Origin: Nocardia cyriacigeorgica
GTDB lineage: Bacteria; Actinomycetota; Actinomycetes; Mycobacteriales; Mycobacteriaceae
NCBI RefSeq assembly: GCF_029868385.1
Contig: NZ_JARWNX010000043.1
Span: 1-64,000, forward strand
Direction: 5' to 3'
DNA length: 64,000 nucleotides
This document shows, one piece after another, positions 53,700 to 62,305 of the stretch. Within the stretch, counting starts at the first letter, position 1. The number at the start of each line of letters is the position of its first letter. The notes beneath the pieces were generated by a model that was not told where the DNA came from, made no database searches, and saw nothing but the letters and a program-made list of their open reading frames with translations. A program made the translations under genes and the position numbers.

Positions 53700-54971
53700 G
53701 TGGTAGCCCCTCGGACGGTCCGGCCCGATGTGCCGGACGGATTCGATGTCACCGATCCCGAAATCTATGCCCACCGTATTCCGGTCGAGGAGTTCGCCGA
53801 GCTACGTCGGGCCGCCCCGATCTGGTGGAATCCGCAGCCACCGGAGGTCGGCGGGTTTCATGACGACGGCTTCTGGGTCGTCAGCAAGCATGCCGAGGTC
53901 AAGGAGGTCTCCCGGCGCAGCGAGGTGTTCTCCACCTATGAGAACACCGCGATTCCGCGATTCAACGACGACATCACCCGCGAGCAGATCGAGTTGCAGC
54001 GGTTCGTTCTGATCAACAAGGACGCACCCGAGCACACCAAACTGCGCAAGATCATCTCGCGTGGATTCACCCCGCGTGCGATCAACGGCTTGCGGGCCGA
54101 GCTGTCGGCGCGCGCCGAGGCCATTGTGAAGACGGCCGCGGAATCCGGTTCGGGCGACTTCGTCACCCAGATCGCGTGCGAACTTCCGTTGCAGGCCATC
54201 GCCGAACTCATCGGCGTCCCGCAGGAAGACCGCATGCGGGTCTTCCACTGGTCGAACGAGATGACCTCTTACGACGATCCCGACAGCGATGCCGATCCGG
54301 TGGTGGCCTCCGCGGAAATCCTCGGATACGCCTACCAGATGGCCGCCGACCGCAAGAAGTGTCCGGCCGATGACATCGTCACCACATTGATCGAGGCCGA
54401 TATCGATGGCGACAAGCTCTCGGAGGAGGAATTCGGATTCTTCGTGATCATGCTCGCGGTGGCGGGCAACGAGACCACCCGCAATGCCATCACCCACGGC
54501 ATGATGGCGTTCCTTGACCACCCCGATCAGTGGGAGCTGTTCAAGAAGGAGCGTCCGGCCACCGCCGCCGATGAGATCATCCGCTGGGCCACGCCGGTGA
54601 CCTCCTTCCAGCGCACCGCACTGGAGGATGTGGAACTCGGCGGGGTGCAGATCAAGAAGGGGCAGCGGGTGGTCATGCTGTACCGCTCGGCCAACTTCGA
54701 CGAGGACGTCTTCGAGAACCCGGAGAAGTTCGACATCATGCGGGCCGACAATCCGCATCTGTCCTTCGGCGGCACCGGCGCGCACTTCTGCGTCGGCGCG
54801 AACCTGGCCCGCCTCGAAGTCGACCTGATCTTCAACGCGATCGCCGATCATCTGCCCGATATCAGCAAGCTCGGCGATGCGAAGCGGCTGCGTTCGGGGT
54901 GGCTCAACGGCATCAAGGAATTCCCGGTCGACTATCGGACCTGCCCGGTCACCGGCGACGCCGCTGGCTGA
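53700..54971 (+). CDS. cyp125: Steroid C26(27)-monooxygenase, cytochrome P450 CYP125
   Basis: CYP125 oxidises the terminal side-chain carbon of cholesterol/cholestenone to the acid, starting side-chain degradation. The 423-residue P450 has the I-helix MLAVAGNETTRNAITHGM, the ExxR glutamate/arginine in ADEIIRWATPVTSF and the heme thiolate loop SFGGTGAHFCVGANLAR. QRFVLINKDAPEHTKLRKII is CYP125-like. The GTG at 53700 was chosen because AAGGAGG ends 5 nt before it. It ends at a long palindromic terminator. Confidence 0.93.
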   Translation: MVAPRTVRPDVPDGFDVTDPEIYAHRIPVEEFAELRRAAPIWWNPQPPEVGGFHDDGFWVVSKHAEVKEVSRRSEVFSTYENTAIPRFNDDITREQIELQRFVLINKDAPEHTKLRKIISRGFTPRAINGLRAELSARAEAIVKTAAESGSGDFVTQIACELPLQAIAELIGVPQEDRMRVFHWSNEMTSYDDPDSDADPVVASAEILGYAYQMAADRKKCPADDIVTTLIEADIDGDKLSEEEFGFFVIMLAVAGNETTRNAITHGMMAFLDHPDQWELFKKERPATAADEIIRWATPVTSFQRTALEDVELGGVQIKKGQRVVMLYRSANFDEDVFENPEKFDIMRADNPHLSFGGTGAHFCVGANLARLEVDLIFNAIADHLPDISKLGDAKRLRSGWLNGIKEFPVDYRTCPVTGDAAG

Positions 54972-54987
54972 CGCGGTCCGCCCGCCG

Positions 54988-55029
54988 AACGGCGATGCCC
55001 TCGATCCGCGGATCGAGGGCATCGCCGTT
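54988..55029. terminator. 42-bp perfect palindrome after cyp125
   Basis: Two exact 21-bp arms (54988-55008, starting AACGGCGATGCCCTCG, and 55009-55029) meet with no spacer between cyp125 and the convergent SnoaL-like gene. A bidirectional terminator is the simplest reading. Confidence 0.75.
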
Positions 55030-55055
55030 TGTTCGGTGGAAGGCGCGGTACCGGG

Positions 55056-55487
55056 TCAGCCGACCGGGCGCGCGGTCGCCATGGCCCGGTCGACCTCCCA
55101 GAACGCGCGCAGCGCGGCGATCTTGCCCGCCTCGTCGACCCGGTAGGTGAACACGCCTTCGGCATCGATCACGTGTCCGCCGACCGTACTACGAATGGTT
55201 CCGGTGAACGCGACTTCCGAACCGCAGGCGAAGGAATCGTCGAACAGGAACTCGATCGACTCGGTCGCCGCGATCGCCTTGTCCCAAAAGGCCGCGATGG
55301 CGTCGCGACCCCGGTGGCCGAGGCCCTGCGGATCGAATCCCGACGGGCCGATCGGATCCTCGACGATGCCATCGGCCGCGAACAGATCCAGCCAGGCTTC
55401 TTTGTCACGTGCCCGCACCGCCGTCTGCGAGGCGAGTCCCGCGGCGCGCGCCGGATGGTCGGTGATGGGGGAGGAGTCGACGGTCAT
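55056..55487 (-). CDS. SnoaL/NTF2-like protein in the ltp operon
   Basis: A 143-residue single NTF2-like (SnoaL) cone fold: RARDKEAWLDLFAADGIVEDP, FWDKAIAATESIEFLFDD and VIDAEGVFTYRVDEAGKIAAL. The fold is shared by steroid delta-isomerases and by small cyclases or dehydratases. The catalytic Asp/Tyr set of ketosteroid isomerase is not obvious. It is the last gene of the minus-strand operon starting at 59642 and lies 20 nt after an LLM gene, so a role in sterol side-chain metabolism is likely but undefined. Confidence 0.75.
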   Translation of the reverse strand: MTVDSSPITDHPARAAGLASQTAVRARDKEAWLDLFAADGIVEDPIGPSGFDPQGLGHRGRDAIAAFWDKAIAATESIEFLFDDSFACGSEVAFTGTIRSTVGGHVIDAEGVFTYRVDEAGKIAALRAFWEVDRAMATARPVG

Positions 55488-55507
55488 AGTTGCCCTTCCG
55501 GTCGGAC

Positions 55508-56383
55508 TCAGCGAATCGGATCGTCGATATTCGCCGCGGCGAACTTGCGCAGCGATTCCTGTTTGGCGGCCAGCTCGCCATCGAATCCGATGCCTTCCAG
55601 CAGCCACGGCACCACGATCGCATCGGTCACACCGGCGTCGGCCAGATCCTGATAGCCGGATCGGCCGAACTTGTCGATGCAGACCGCTTGGATCTCGAAC
55701 GGTTCCTCGGCGCGGTCGCACTCCGCACGCAACCGTCCCAGGGTGTCGATGGTTTCGCGCAGTTCGTCGAACTTCATCATGGCCGAGGTCCAGCCGTCGC
55801 CGACCCTGGCCGCCCGGCGCAAAGCCGCATCGGTGTGGCCGCCGATGTAGAACGGCACCGGCTCGGTGGGCGCCGGGCTCATCTGCAAAGGATCGAAATC
55901 GAAGAACTCGCCGTGATATTCGACCATACCGCCGTTCAGTACCAGCTTGATGACCTCGATCATCTCGTCCACCCGAGCGCCGCGGCGCGCGAAAGGCACA
56001 CCGCACCACTCGAATTCCTCCGGCGCCCAGCCGATGCCGACGCCGAACCCGAATCGGTTGCCCGACATATTGGCCACCGAACCCACCTGCCGGGCCAGCA
56101 GCAACGGATTGCGGGAGCCGAGCTTGAGGACATTGGTGTAGAAGCGGATGCGGCTGGTGACAGCGGCCATGGCGGTCGCGGCGATCAGCGGATCGACCCA
56201 CGGTGTTTCCGGGCCCCAGAAGCGGCTGCCGTCGGGGGTGTAGGGGTATTTCGCCGCCGCCGACTTCATATAGAACAGCGAATCGGGCAGTGCGATCGAG
56301 GAGAAACCGCATTCTTCCGCGGTCCGGGCCAGCTCGGGCAACTGCTCGAGTGGGCTCAGCGCGATACCGAGGGTGAATTTCAT
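55508..56383 (-). CDS. LLM-class oxidoreductase, probably F420-dependent
   Basis: A 291-residue luciferase-like TIM barrel of the F420-using type. It has GIALSPLEQLPELARTAEEC, RNPLLLARQVGSVANMSGNRF, FGVGIGWAPEEFEWCGVPFA and VPFYIGGHTDAALRRAARVGDGW (in two strands). The ATG at 56381-56383 overlaps the ltp3 stop (ATGA) and is preferred over the frame's earlier start. Probably it acts on a steroid CoA intermediate with Ltp3/Ltp4; the reaction is unknown. Confidence 0.8.
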   Translation of the reverse strand: MKFTLGIALSPLEQLPELARTAEECGFSSIALPDSLFYMKSAAAKYPYTPDGSRFWGPETPWVDPLIAATAMAAVTSRIRFYTNVLKLGSRNPLLLARQVGSVANMSGNRFGFGVGIGWAPEEFEWCGVPFARRGARVDEMIEVIKLVLNGGMVEYHGEFFDFDPLQMSPAPTEPVPFYIGGHTDAALRRAARVGDGWTSAMMKFDELRETIDTLGRLRAECDRAEEPFEIQAVCIDKFGRSGYQDLADAGVTDAIVVPWLLEGIGFDGELAAKQESLRKFAAANIDDPIR

Positions 56384-57549
56384 TCCGGACGCTCCGATCC
56401 GACTACCCACATCGAGAAGTACTGTGACCCACCGCCATAGGCGTGACCGAGTGCTTTACGGGCATTGTCCACCTGGTAGGCCCCGGCCCGGCCCATCACC
56501 TGCTTGGCTGCCTCGGCGAAACGGATCATGCCGGAGGCGCCGATCGGATTGGACGACAACACCCCACCCGACGGATTCACCGGCAGCGTGCCACCGATCT
56601 CGGTTTCGCCCTTATCGGTGAGCTTCCAGCCGTCGCCGGGTGCGGCGAAGCCGAGATTCTCCAGCCACATCGGCTCGAACCAGGAGAACGGGACGTAGAT
56701 CTCGGCGGCATCGATCTCACTGAGCGGATCGGTGATACCGGCCTGCTTCCACAGTGCGGCCGCCGCATCGCGCCCGGCCTGCGGATTGACCTGGTCGCGT
56801 CCGGCGAAGGTGGTGGGCTCGGTCCGCATGGCGGTCGCGTGCACCCAGGCCACCTTCTTGCCCGCCGCTTCCACCGCGGCGGCCGAACTCTCGCCGCCGA
56901 TGACGACCGCGCAGGCGCCGTCGGAGGAGGGGCAGGTCTCGTCGAAGCGGATCGGATCCCACAGCATCTGCGAGGCCAGCACCGATTCCATGGTGATATC
57001 CGGCTGCTTCAGATGGGCGTAGGGGTTCTTGGCGCCATTGCGCCGATCCTTGGCCGCAACCATCGCACCGATATGGCCCGGCGCGTTGGAGCGACGGATG
57101 TATGAGCGCACATGCGGTGCGAAATAGCCGCCCGCGCCCGCGCCGACCGGCATGGTGAACGGCACCGGAATCGACAACGCCCACATGGCATTCGACTCCG
57201 ACTGCTTCTCCCACGCCACCGCGAGCACCCGCTCGTGTACACCACCCTGCACCAGGTTGGCGGCGACGACACCGGTCGAGCCGCCCACCGAGCCCGCGGT
57301 GTGCACCCGCAGCAGCGGTTTGCCCGGCGCACCGAGGGCGTCGGCGAGGTACAGCTCGGGCATCATCACGCCCTCGAACATGTCCGGCGCCTTGCCGACC
57401 ACGACCGCGTCGATATCTGCCATGGTCACACCCGCGTCGGCCAGCGCGCGATCGATGGCTTCACGGCACATGCCCGCCATCGACACGTCGCTGCGTTTTG
57501 TCACGTGATGGGTTTGTCCGGTGCCGAGCACCGCAGCCGGGAAACTCAT
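56380..57549 (-). CDS. ltp3: Thiolase-like lipid-transfer protein (side-chain aldolase family)
   Basis: A 389-residue thiolase-superfamily protein of the SCP-x/Ltp group. The position normally held by the nucleophilic cysteine reads HTAGSVGGSTGVVAA, so it cannot be a classical thiolase. NPSGGVLSSNPIGASGMIR and GGGSQYFSMWVVG are typical Ltp motifs. Ltp proteins act as retro-aldolases on sterol CoA esters together with DUF35 partners; ltp3/ltp4 were linked to C24-branched side chains in Rhodococcus. The ATG overlaps the ltp4 stop. Naming follows synteny with Rv3523. Confidence 0.85.
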   Translation of the reverse strand: MSFPAAVLGTGQTHHVTKRSDVSMAGMCREAIDRALADAGVTMADIDAVVVGKAPDMFEGVMMPELYLADALGAPGKPLLRVHTAGSVGGSTGVVAANLVQGGVHERVLAVAWEKQSESNAMWALSIPVPFTMPVGAGAGGYFAPHVRSYIRRSNAPGHIGAMVAAKDRRNGAKNPYAHLKQPDITMESVLASQMLWDPIRFDETCPSSDGACAVVIGGESSAAAVEAAGKKVAWVHATAMRTEPTTFAGRDQVNPQAGRDAAAALWKQAGITDPLSEIDAAEIYVPFSWFEPMWLENLGFAAPGDGWKLTDKGETEIGGTLPVNPSGGVLSSNPIGASGMIRFAEAAKQVMGRAGAYQVDNARKALGHAYGGGSQYFSMWVVGSERPE

Positions 57550-58613
57550 CGGCCAGCCTCCGAATCCAGAACGGTCACAAGGTTTTGTTGCAGCGCGGGA
57601 CCGCTGGTGGCGTGCGCCAGCGCGCGCTCGGCGGTGCCGGCCATGATTTCCTTCGCCGCATAACCGATGCGTTCGAGCCCGGCCGCGAACATGGGATTTC
57701 CGGCCAGCGCGCCACCGGAGGGATTGACCCGGGTGTGCTTGTCCAGACCGATCGCCTCGGCCAGGATCAATTCCTGATGGCTGAACGGAGCGTGCAGCTC
57801 GGCGATATCGAAACCGCTGGTATCGCCGCCGGTCACCGCATGGGCGGCGGCCTGCGTCGTGGGCGAGACGGTCAGATCACGGCCGCCGAGCACCGACGAG
57901 TCGATGCGGTGCGCCATCCCGGTGATCCAGGCCGGGCGTTCGCACAGCTCGCGGGCGCGGTCGCCCACCGCGAGCACGATCGCGGCCGCGCCGTCGGTGA
58001 TCGGTGCGACATCGTGCTCACGCAATGGGTCGGCGATATACGGCGCCGCGAGCAGCTCATCGATCGAGGCGCCCCCGGCGCGGTGCGCACGGGAGACCGC
58101 GGCCATGTCCCGCTCACTCCAGCGTCCCGCGTCCAGGCCCGCTCTGGCCTGCAAACCCGCGATGGACAGCGCATCCGGCCACAGCGGTGTCACCAGATAC
58201 GGGTCCAGCTGCATCGACAGGATCTGGCGCAGGGTGCCCGCGGAGGACTTGCCGAAGCCGTACACCAGCGCGGTGCGGGCCTGGCCGGAACGCAGCTTCA
58301 CCCACGCCTCGTACAGCGCCCAGGCCGCGTCCATCTCGACATGCGATTCGTTGATCGGTGGAACCGCGCCGATCGAATCGACCGCGGAGATGAACGAGAA
58401 GGCCCGTCCGGCAAGGTAATCGGAGGAGCCGGAGCACCAGAAATCGATATCGGTCTTGCTGATGCCGAGCTGGTCGTAGATCTGCTGGAAGCATGGTCCA
58501 AGCATTTCCACGCCATTGGTGGTGCCGAAGGTCTCCCGCACATGGGGCGCGTGCGCGAAGCCGACGACGGCGATGTCGGTGGCGTTATCGGTCGTACGCT
58601 CGGTGATGGTCAC
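57546..58613 (-). CDS. ltp4: Thiolase-like lipid-transfer protein (side-chain aldolase family)
   Basis: A 355-residue Ltp-type thiolase relative. DIAVVGFAHAPHVRETFGTT opens the fold. DFWCSGSSDYLAGRAFSFIS, AALVYGFGKSS-like TALVYGFGKSSAGTLRQIL and NPSGGALAGNPMFAAGLERIG follow. It probably pairs with Ltp3 or with the DUF35 protein 12 nt upstream to form the aldolase complex. Synteny with Rv3522 supports the name; the partner choice is inferred. Confidence 0.83.
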   Translation of the reverse strand: MTITERTTDNATDIAVVGFAHAPHVRETFGTTNGVEMLGPCFQQIYDQLGISKTDIDFWCSGSSDYLAGRAFSFISAVDSIGAVPPINESHVEMDAAWALYEAWVKLRSGQARTALVYGFGKSSAGTLRQILSMQLDPYLVTPLWPDALSIAGLQARAGLDAGRWSERDMAAVSRAHRAGGASIDELLAAPYIADPLREHDVAPITDGAAAIVLAVGDRARELCERPAWITGMAHRIDSSVLGGRDLTVSPTTQAAAHAVTGGDTSGFDIAELHAPFSHQELILAEAIGLDKHTRVNPSGGALAGNPMFAAGLERIGYAAKEIMAGTAERALAHATSGPALQQNLVTVLDSEAGR

Positions 58614-58625
58614 TCGGGAGCCCTC

Positions 58626-59642
58626 TCACAGGTGATGCTTGTAGGTTTCGTAATCGGCGTCCGGCTCGCCGGAGGGCTCGAAGTGGTCGACGTTCTCCAG
58701 GCCGTAACCCCACTCTTCGCGCGGTTTCCACACCGCGCGCACCCGCATACCCATCCGCACCTGTTCGGCCGCACATCCGAGCACCAGGTGCAGCACGGGA
58801 ATATCGGCGCCGTCGAGCAGCACGTAGGCGGCCACGTAGGGCGGTGTGATCCGCTGGCCGAGGAACGGCACATTGACGATGCAGAACGTGGTGACCGTGC
58901 CGGTATCGGCCAGTTCGACCATGTCGTCGGTCGGCTTGCCGGTGGTCGGGTTGGCGCCACGCGGTGGGAAATAGACCTTGTCCCCGGCGTGGGTGCGACC
59001 GCCGATGAGCTTGCCTTCTTTGAGCCCACGCAGATACACCGTCTCCTGCGGGGAGGCCGTGTGCTTGTAGCTCATATCCACCGGCGTCACGAGCATGGTG
59101 ACCGGTTCGGTATCCGACGCCGGGGTTTGCGCACCGGCGGTGGAGGTTTCGCCGGGTTCGAAGCAGGCGATGTCGTGAATGGTGCCGGTGGTCTCGGTGG
59201 CCCAGCGGGCGCGCACCCGCATACCGGTGCTGATCTGGTCCGGGCTCGCCACGTCCACCGCGTGCAGCAGCGCGGTGTCGGCACCGTCGAGCTCGATCAG
59301 CGCGTAGGCGAACGGACGATCGAAGGGCTGACCCGGCAGCGGGTCACGCACCCAGGTCCAGGAGGCGACGGTGCCGACATCGGCCACATCGACGAACTCG
59401 CCGAGCGGATCGGAGGTCACCGGATCGTATTCGGACGGCGGAACCAGCACCCGGCCGTCCGAACCACGCACGCCGACGATGCGGCGCTCGCGCAGCCCGG
59501 TCAGGAACCGTCCGATGATCGGTCCCACCGAGCGGGTGTAGTCGAATGTCATTCGCAGCGGCGCGCTGAGTACGTCGCTCGGTTCCAGTCCGGGCGGGCG
59601 ATCCTGCGTGATTGCCGTGGGTGCAGTATTCCCCTGAGTCAC
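58626..59642 (-). CDS. Tandem DUF35 (OB-fold) protein, Rv3521-like
   Basis: A 338-residue protein made of two similar halves. Each holds a helix with FL(T)GLRERR or YLRGLKEGK, a ligand loop, and an OB-fold core with the related sequences PFAYALIELDGADTALLHAV and PYVAAYVLLDGADIPVLHLV. The zinc-ribbon cysteines that usually precede DUF35 OB folds are missing in both halves. DUF35 proteins bind acyl-CoA and activate Ltp aldolases, as ChsH2 does for Ltp2. It heads the operon DUF35-ltp4-ltp3-LLM-SnoaL from a GTG just after a KstR operator. Confidence 0.85.
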   Translation of the reverse strand: MTQGNTAPTAITQDRPPGLEPSDVLSAPLRMTFDYTRSVGPIIGRFLTGLRERRIVGVRGSDGRVLVPPSEYDPVTSDPLGEFVDVADVGTVASWTWVRDPLPGQPFDRPFAYALIELDGADTALLHAVDVASPDQISTGMRVRARWATETTGTIHDIACFEPGETSTAGAQTPASDTEPVTMLVTPVDMSYKHTASPQETVYLRGLKEGKLIGGRTHAGDKVYFPPRGANPTTGKPTDDMVELADTGTVTTFCIVNVPFLGQRITPPYVAAYVLLDGADIPVLHLVLGCAAEQVRMGMRVRAVWKPREEWGYGLENVDHFEPSGEPDADYETYKHHL

Positions 59643-59651
59643 GATATCGAG

Positions 59652-59665
59652 TAGAACAGGTTCTT
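59652..59665. promoter_or_regulatory. KstR operator, DUF35/LLM
   Basis: TAGAACAGGTTCTT matches 7 of 8 fixed KstR positions. It lies 10 bp from the DUF35 GTG and 38 bp from the divergent LLM start. Confidence 0.75.
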
Positions 59666-59703
59666 ATTCTGCTGGCAAGCAGTCGACCGGAAAGGGGACC
59701 GAT

Positions 59704-60741
59704 ATGCGGTTCGGATTGCAGCTCGGATACTGGGGTGCGGCGCCGCCGCAGCAGACCGGTGAGTTGGTGGTCGCCGCCGAGGAGGCCGGTTTCGACGCGG
59801 TGTTCGCGGCCGAGTCGTGGGGATCGGATGCGTTCGGCCCGCTGGCCTGGTGGGGGTCGTCGACCAGCCGGGTGCGGCTGGGTACCTCCGTCGCGCAGTT
59901 GTCGGCGCGCACCCCCGCCGCGACCGCGATGCATGCGCTGACGCTCGATCACCTCAGCGGGGGCCGCGCCATCCTCGGGCTCGGCGTCTCCGGACCGCAG
60001 GTGGTGGAGGGGTGGTACGGGCAGCCGTTCGCCAAACCGTTGCAGCGCACCAGGGAGTACGTCGACATCATCCGCAAGGTGCTCGCGCGTGAGGCGCCCG
60101 TCGTCAGCGACGGGCCGCATTACACGCTGCCCTACGCCGGTCCCGGAGCGACCGGGCTCGGTAAACCGCTCAAGCCGATCGTGCATCCGCTACGTGCGGA
60201 TCTGCCGATCTGGCTGGGCGCGGAGGGGCCGAAGAATGTCGCGCTGACCGCCGAGATCGCCGACGGCTGGCTGGCCATCTACTACGCGCCCCGGCTGGCC
60301 GGGATGTACAACGAATGGCTCGATGAAGGCTTTGCCCGGCCCGGCGCCCGCCGTACCCGCGAGACCTTCGAAATCGCCGCCAGCGCCCAGGTGATCATCA
60401 CCGACGATCCGGCGGCCGAGATCGAACGACTGCGCTGGGTGATGTCGCTCTACATCGGCGGCATGGGCGCCCCCGAACTCAACTTCCACGCCCAGGTCTA
60501 TCGGCGGATGGGCTACGAGCGCGAGGTCGAGGAGATCGGCAAACTCTTCCAGGCGGGCCGCAAGGCCGAGGCGGCAGCCGTGGTCCCCGACGAGATGGTG
60601 CTCGACACCACGATCATCGGCAACGAGGACGAGGTGCGTAAGCAGATCGGCGTCTGGGAGGCGGCGGGCGTCACGATGATGCTCGTCTCGGTGAGCGATC
60701 TCGATCAGCTGCGGCGCCTGACACCCCTCATCGGCTCATAG
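59704..60741 (+). CDS. LLM-class F420-dependent oxidoreductase, Rv3520c-like
   Basis: The 345-residue F420-type luciferase-like enzyme starts MRFGLQLGYWGAAPPQQTGE and has AEEAGFDAVFAAESWGSDAFG, SGGRAILGLGVSGPQVVEGWYG and LPIWLGAEGPKNVALTAEIADGW (in two strands). Position between the DUF35 gene and the echA19 region matches Rv3520c. It is KstR-controlled by the shared operator. The substrate is unknown but is probably a sterol side-chain intermediate. Confidence 0.85.
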   Translation: MRFGLQLGYWGAAPPQQTGELVVAAEEAGFDAVFAAESWGSDAFGPLAWWGSSTSRVRLGTSVAQLSARTPAATAMHALTLDHLSGGRAILGLGVSGPQVVEGWYGQPFAKPLQRTREYVDIIRKVLAREAPVVSDGPHYTLPYAGPGATGLGKPLKPIVHPLRADLPIWLGAEGPKNVALTAEIADGWLAIYYAPRLAGMYNEWLDEGFARPGARRTRETFEIAASAQVIITDDPAAEIERLRWVMSLYIGGMGAPELNFHAQVYRRMGYEREVEEIGKLFQAGRKAEAAAVVPDEMVLDTTIIGNEDEVRKQIGVWEAAGVTMMLVSVSDLDQLRRLTPLIGS

Positions 60742-60963
60742 AACATGTTGCAGAATGCGGGCGGTTGCCGCCGCCCGCACCTGCCACGAGTGGGCGGCGC
60801 CAGCCGTCGACCAATCGGACGGCAGTGTCGGACATATGCGAAGCGGTGACCGCAGCAGCATCCCGACCGGGACGGCCATCACCACGACGCCGACCCACAA
60901 AGCGGTCTGCGCCGACCACACTCCGGCGACGAACCCGCCCACGACGGTACCGAGCGGTATCGC
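60736..60963 (-). pseudogene. C-terminal remnant of an MFS transporter
   Basis: The frame reads PLGTVVGGFVAGVWSAQTAL, WVGVVVMAVPVGMLLRSPLR, then a tail CPTLPSDW. This is the last membrane helix pair and end motif of an MFS exporter. No start or upstream helices are present, so it is a decayed fragment. The ~150 bp between it and the sigma-factor gene hold nothing recognisable. Confidence 0.5.
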
Positions 60964-61115
60964 GCCCTACGTGACGCCTGCGGGACTGCCCGCCGCGGTC
61001 CGGTTCTCCGCCGGTGAGATCGAGGGATTCGAATCGCTGGCGTGTCTCGGTGCGGCGGGCATCCATCGGTCCGGTGACCCGGACCGCCACTCGGATCTGA
61101 TACCCGGCTACCGGC

Positions 61116-62105
61116 TCAGGCGGCTTCGCGCAACTCCGGCTCCAGGCCGAACAGTGGGAACAGTTTCTCGGTGTCGAGGAAGAAGTTGAGCCCGGAGATC
61201 TCGCCGTCGGTGAATTCCAGGACGGTGATCGACCAGGGCACCCACACGCCCGGCCGGTCGCTCGGCTTGTAGTGGCCGAAGGCGGGCAGACCGTTGGCGC
61301 CCTCGAGCCGGACCAGGCGCGAATCCCGGCAGGCCACGCCGTGGCCGAGCATGAACTCCGCGACATTGGCCGGACCGGAGACCCAGAACTCGAGCGGCGG
61401 CATGGACAGCGCCACATCGGTTTTCAGCAGGGTGGTGAGGGTGTCCATATCGTAGGTCTCGAACGCCTTGACGAAATCGTCGATCAGTTTGCGCTGTCCG
61501 TCGTCGGTCTCGTCGTAGGTGTCGGTAACCGCGGGCTGCACCTTGGACATGGTGGCGCGGGCGCGCTGCAAAGCGCTGTTGACCGAGGCCGGTGACATGG
61601 TGAGCGCCTCGGCCGTCTCGCTGGCGGAGAAACGCAGCACCTCGCGCATGATCAGGATGGCGCGCTGGGTGGCGGGCAGATGCTGACAGGCCGCGACGAA
61701 GGCCAGCCGCAGGGTGTCCTTGGCGCTGGCGTGCTCGGCCGGATCGGCCCCGAAGGCAAGGGCGTTGGGGATGGGCTCGACCCAGACGTAATCCGGCTGC
61801 GGCGCGGTGAGCGGTGAATCCGGGCTCGACGGGCCCGACATGTCCATCGGCCGCGCCCGGCGCTGCGGACCGTCGAGCATGTCCAGGCAGACGTTGGTGG
61901 CGATCCGGTACAACCAGGAACGCAGGCTGGCCCGCCCCTCGAACCCGTCGTAGGCCTTCCAGGCGCGGGTGAAGGTCTCCTGCACCGCGTCCTCGGCCTC
62001 GAAGGAGGAACCGAGCATGCGGTAGGCGTAGGCGCACAGCTCGCGGCGGTGCACCTCGAAAGAATCCATGACTTCGGCGGTGGCTGTGCCCGACGACTCG
62101 CTCAT
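61116..62105 (-). CDS. SigG-type ECF sigma factor with SnoaL-like C-terminus
   Basis: A 329-residue ECF sigma factor. Region 2 is ELCAYAYRMLGSSFEAEDAVQ followed by FTRAWKAYDGFEGRASLRSWL; region 4 is LPATQRAILIMREVLRFSASE followed by ALTMSPASVNSALQRAR. The C-terminal ~130 residues are a SnoaL/NTF2-like domain (FVKAFETYDMDTLTTLLKTD, then FTDGEISGLNFFLD), which replaces a separate anti-sigma factor in SigG/SigJ-type sigmas. The ATG at 62103-62105 gives the family's usual start. It is divergent from a VOC protein, a common partner. Confidence 0.88.
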   Translation of the reverse strand: MSESSGTATAEVMDSFEVHRRELCAYAYRMLGSSFEAEDAVQETFTRAWKAYDGFEGRASLRSWLYRIATNVCLDMLDGPQRRARPMDMSGPSSPDSPLTAPQPDYVWVEPIPNALAFGADPAEHASAKDTLRLAFVAACQHLPATQRAILIMREVLRFSASETAEALTMSPASVNSALQRARATMSKVQPAVTDTYDETDDGQRKLIDDFVKAFETYDMDTLTTLLKTDVALSMPPLEFWVSGPANVAEFMLGHGVACRDSRLVRLEGANGLPAFGHYKPSDRPGVWVPWSITVLEFTDGEISGLNFFLDTEKLFPLFGLEPELREAA

Positions 62106-62305
62106 GGATGTCACTGTGGCACATGCCACCGACAACAAACAGACATCCGGGCGATCGTTTGCCGAGGTAAACACCACCTCGGCCCCAGCAAGCGCACCAG
62201 TACCGCCAGTAACGGATATCGGGTTTCGGCGGCGGCGATGAGTTTCCGCGACGGGCCCCGTCTCTATGGGTGAAGCGAGCACACGACGACCGAGAGGCCG
62301 AAAAA

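Noticed and set aside
57498-59654. 718-residue open frame on the plus strand opposite ltp3, ltp4 and DUF35
   Set aside because: It is the high-GC antisense shadow of three recognisable genes, with His/Arg/Gly-rich composition and no domain or ribosome-binding site.
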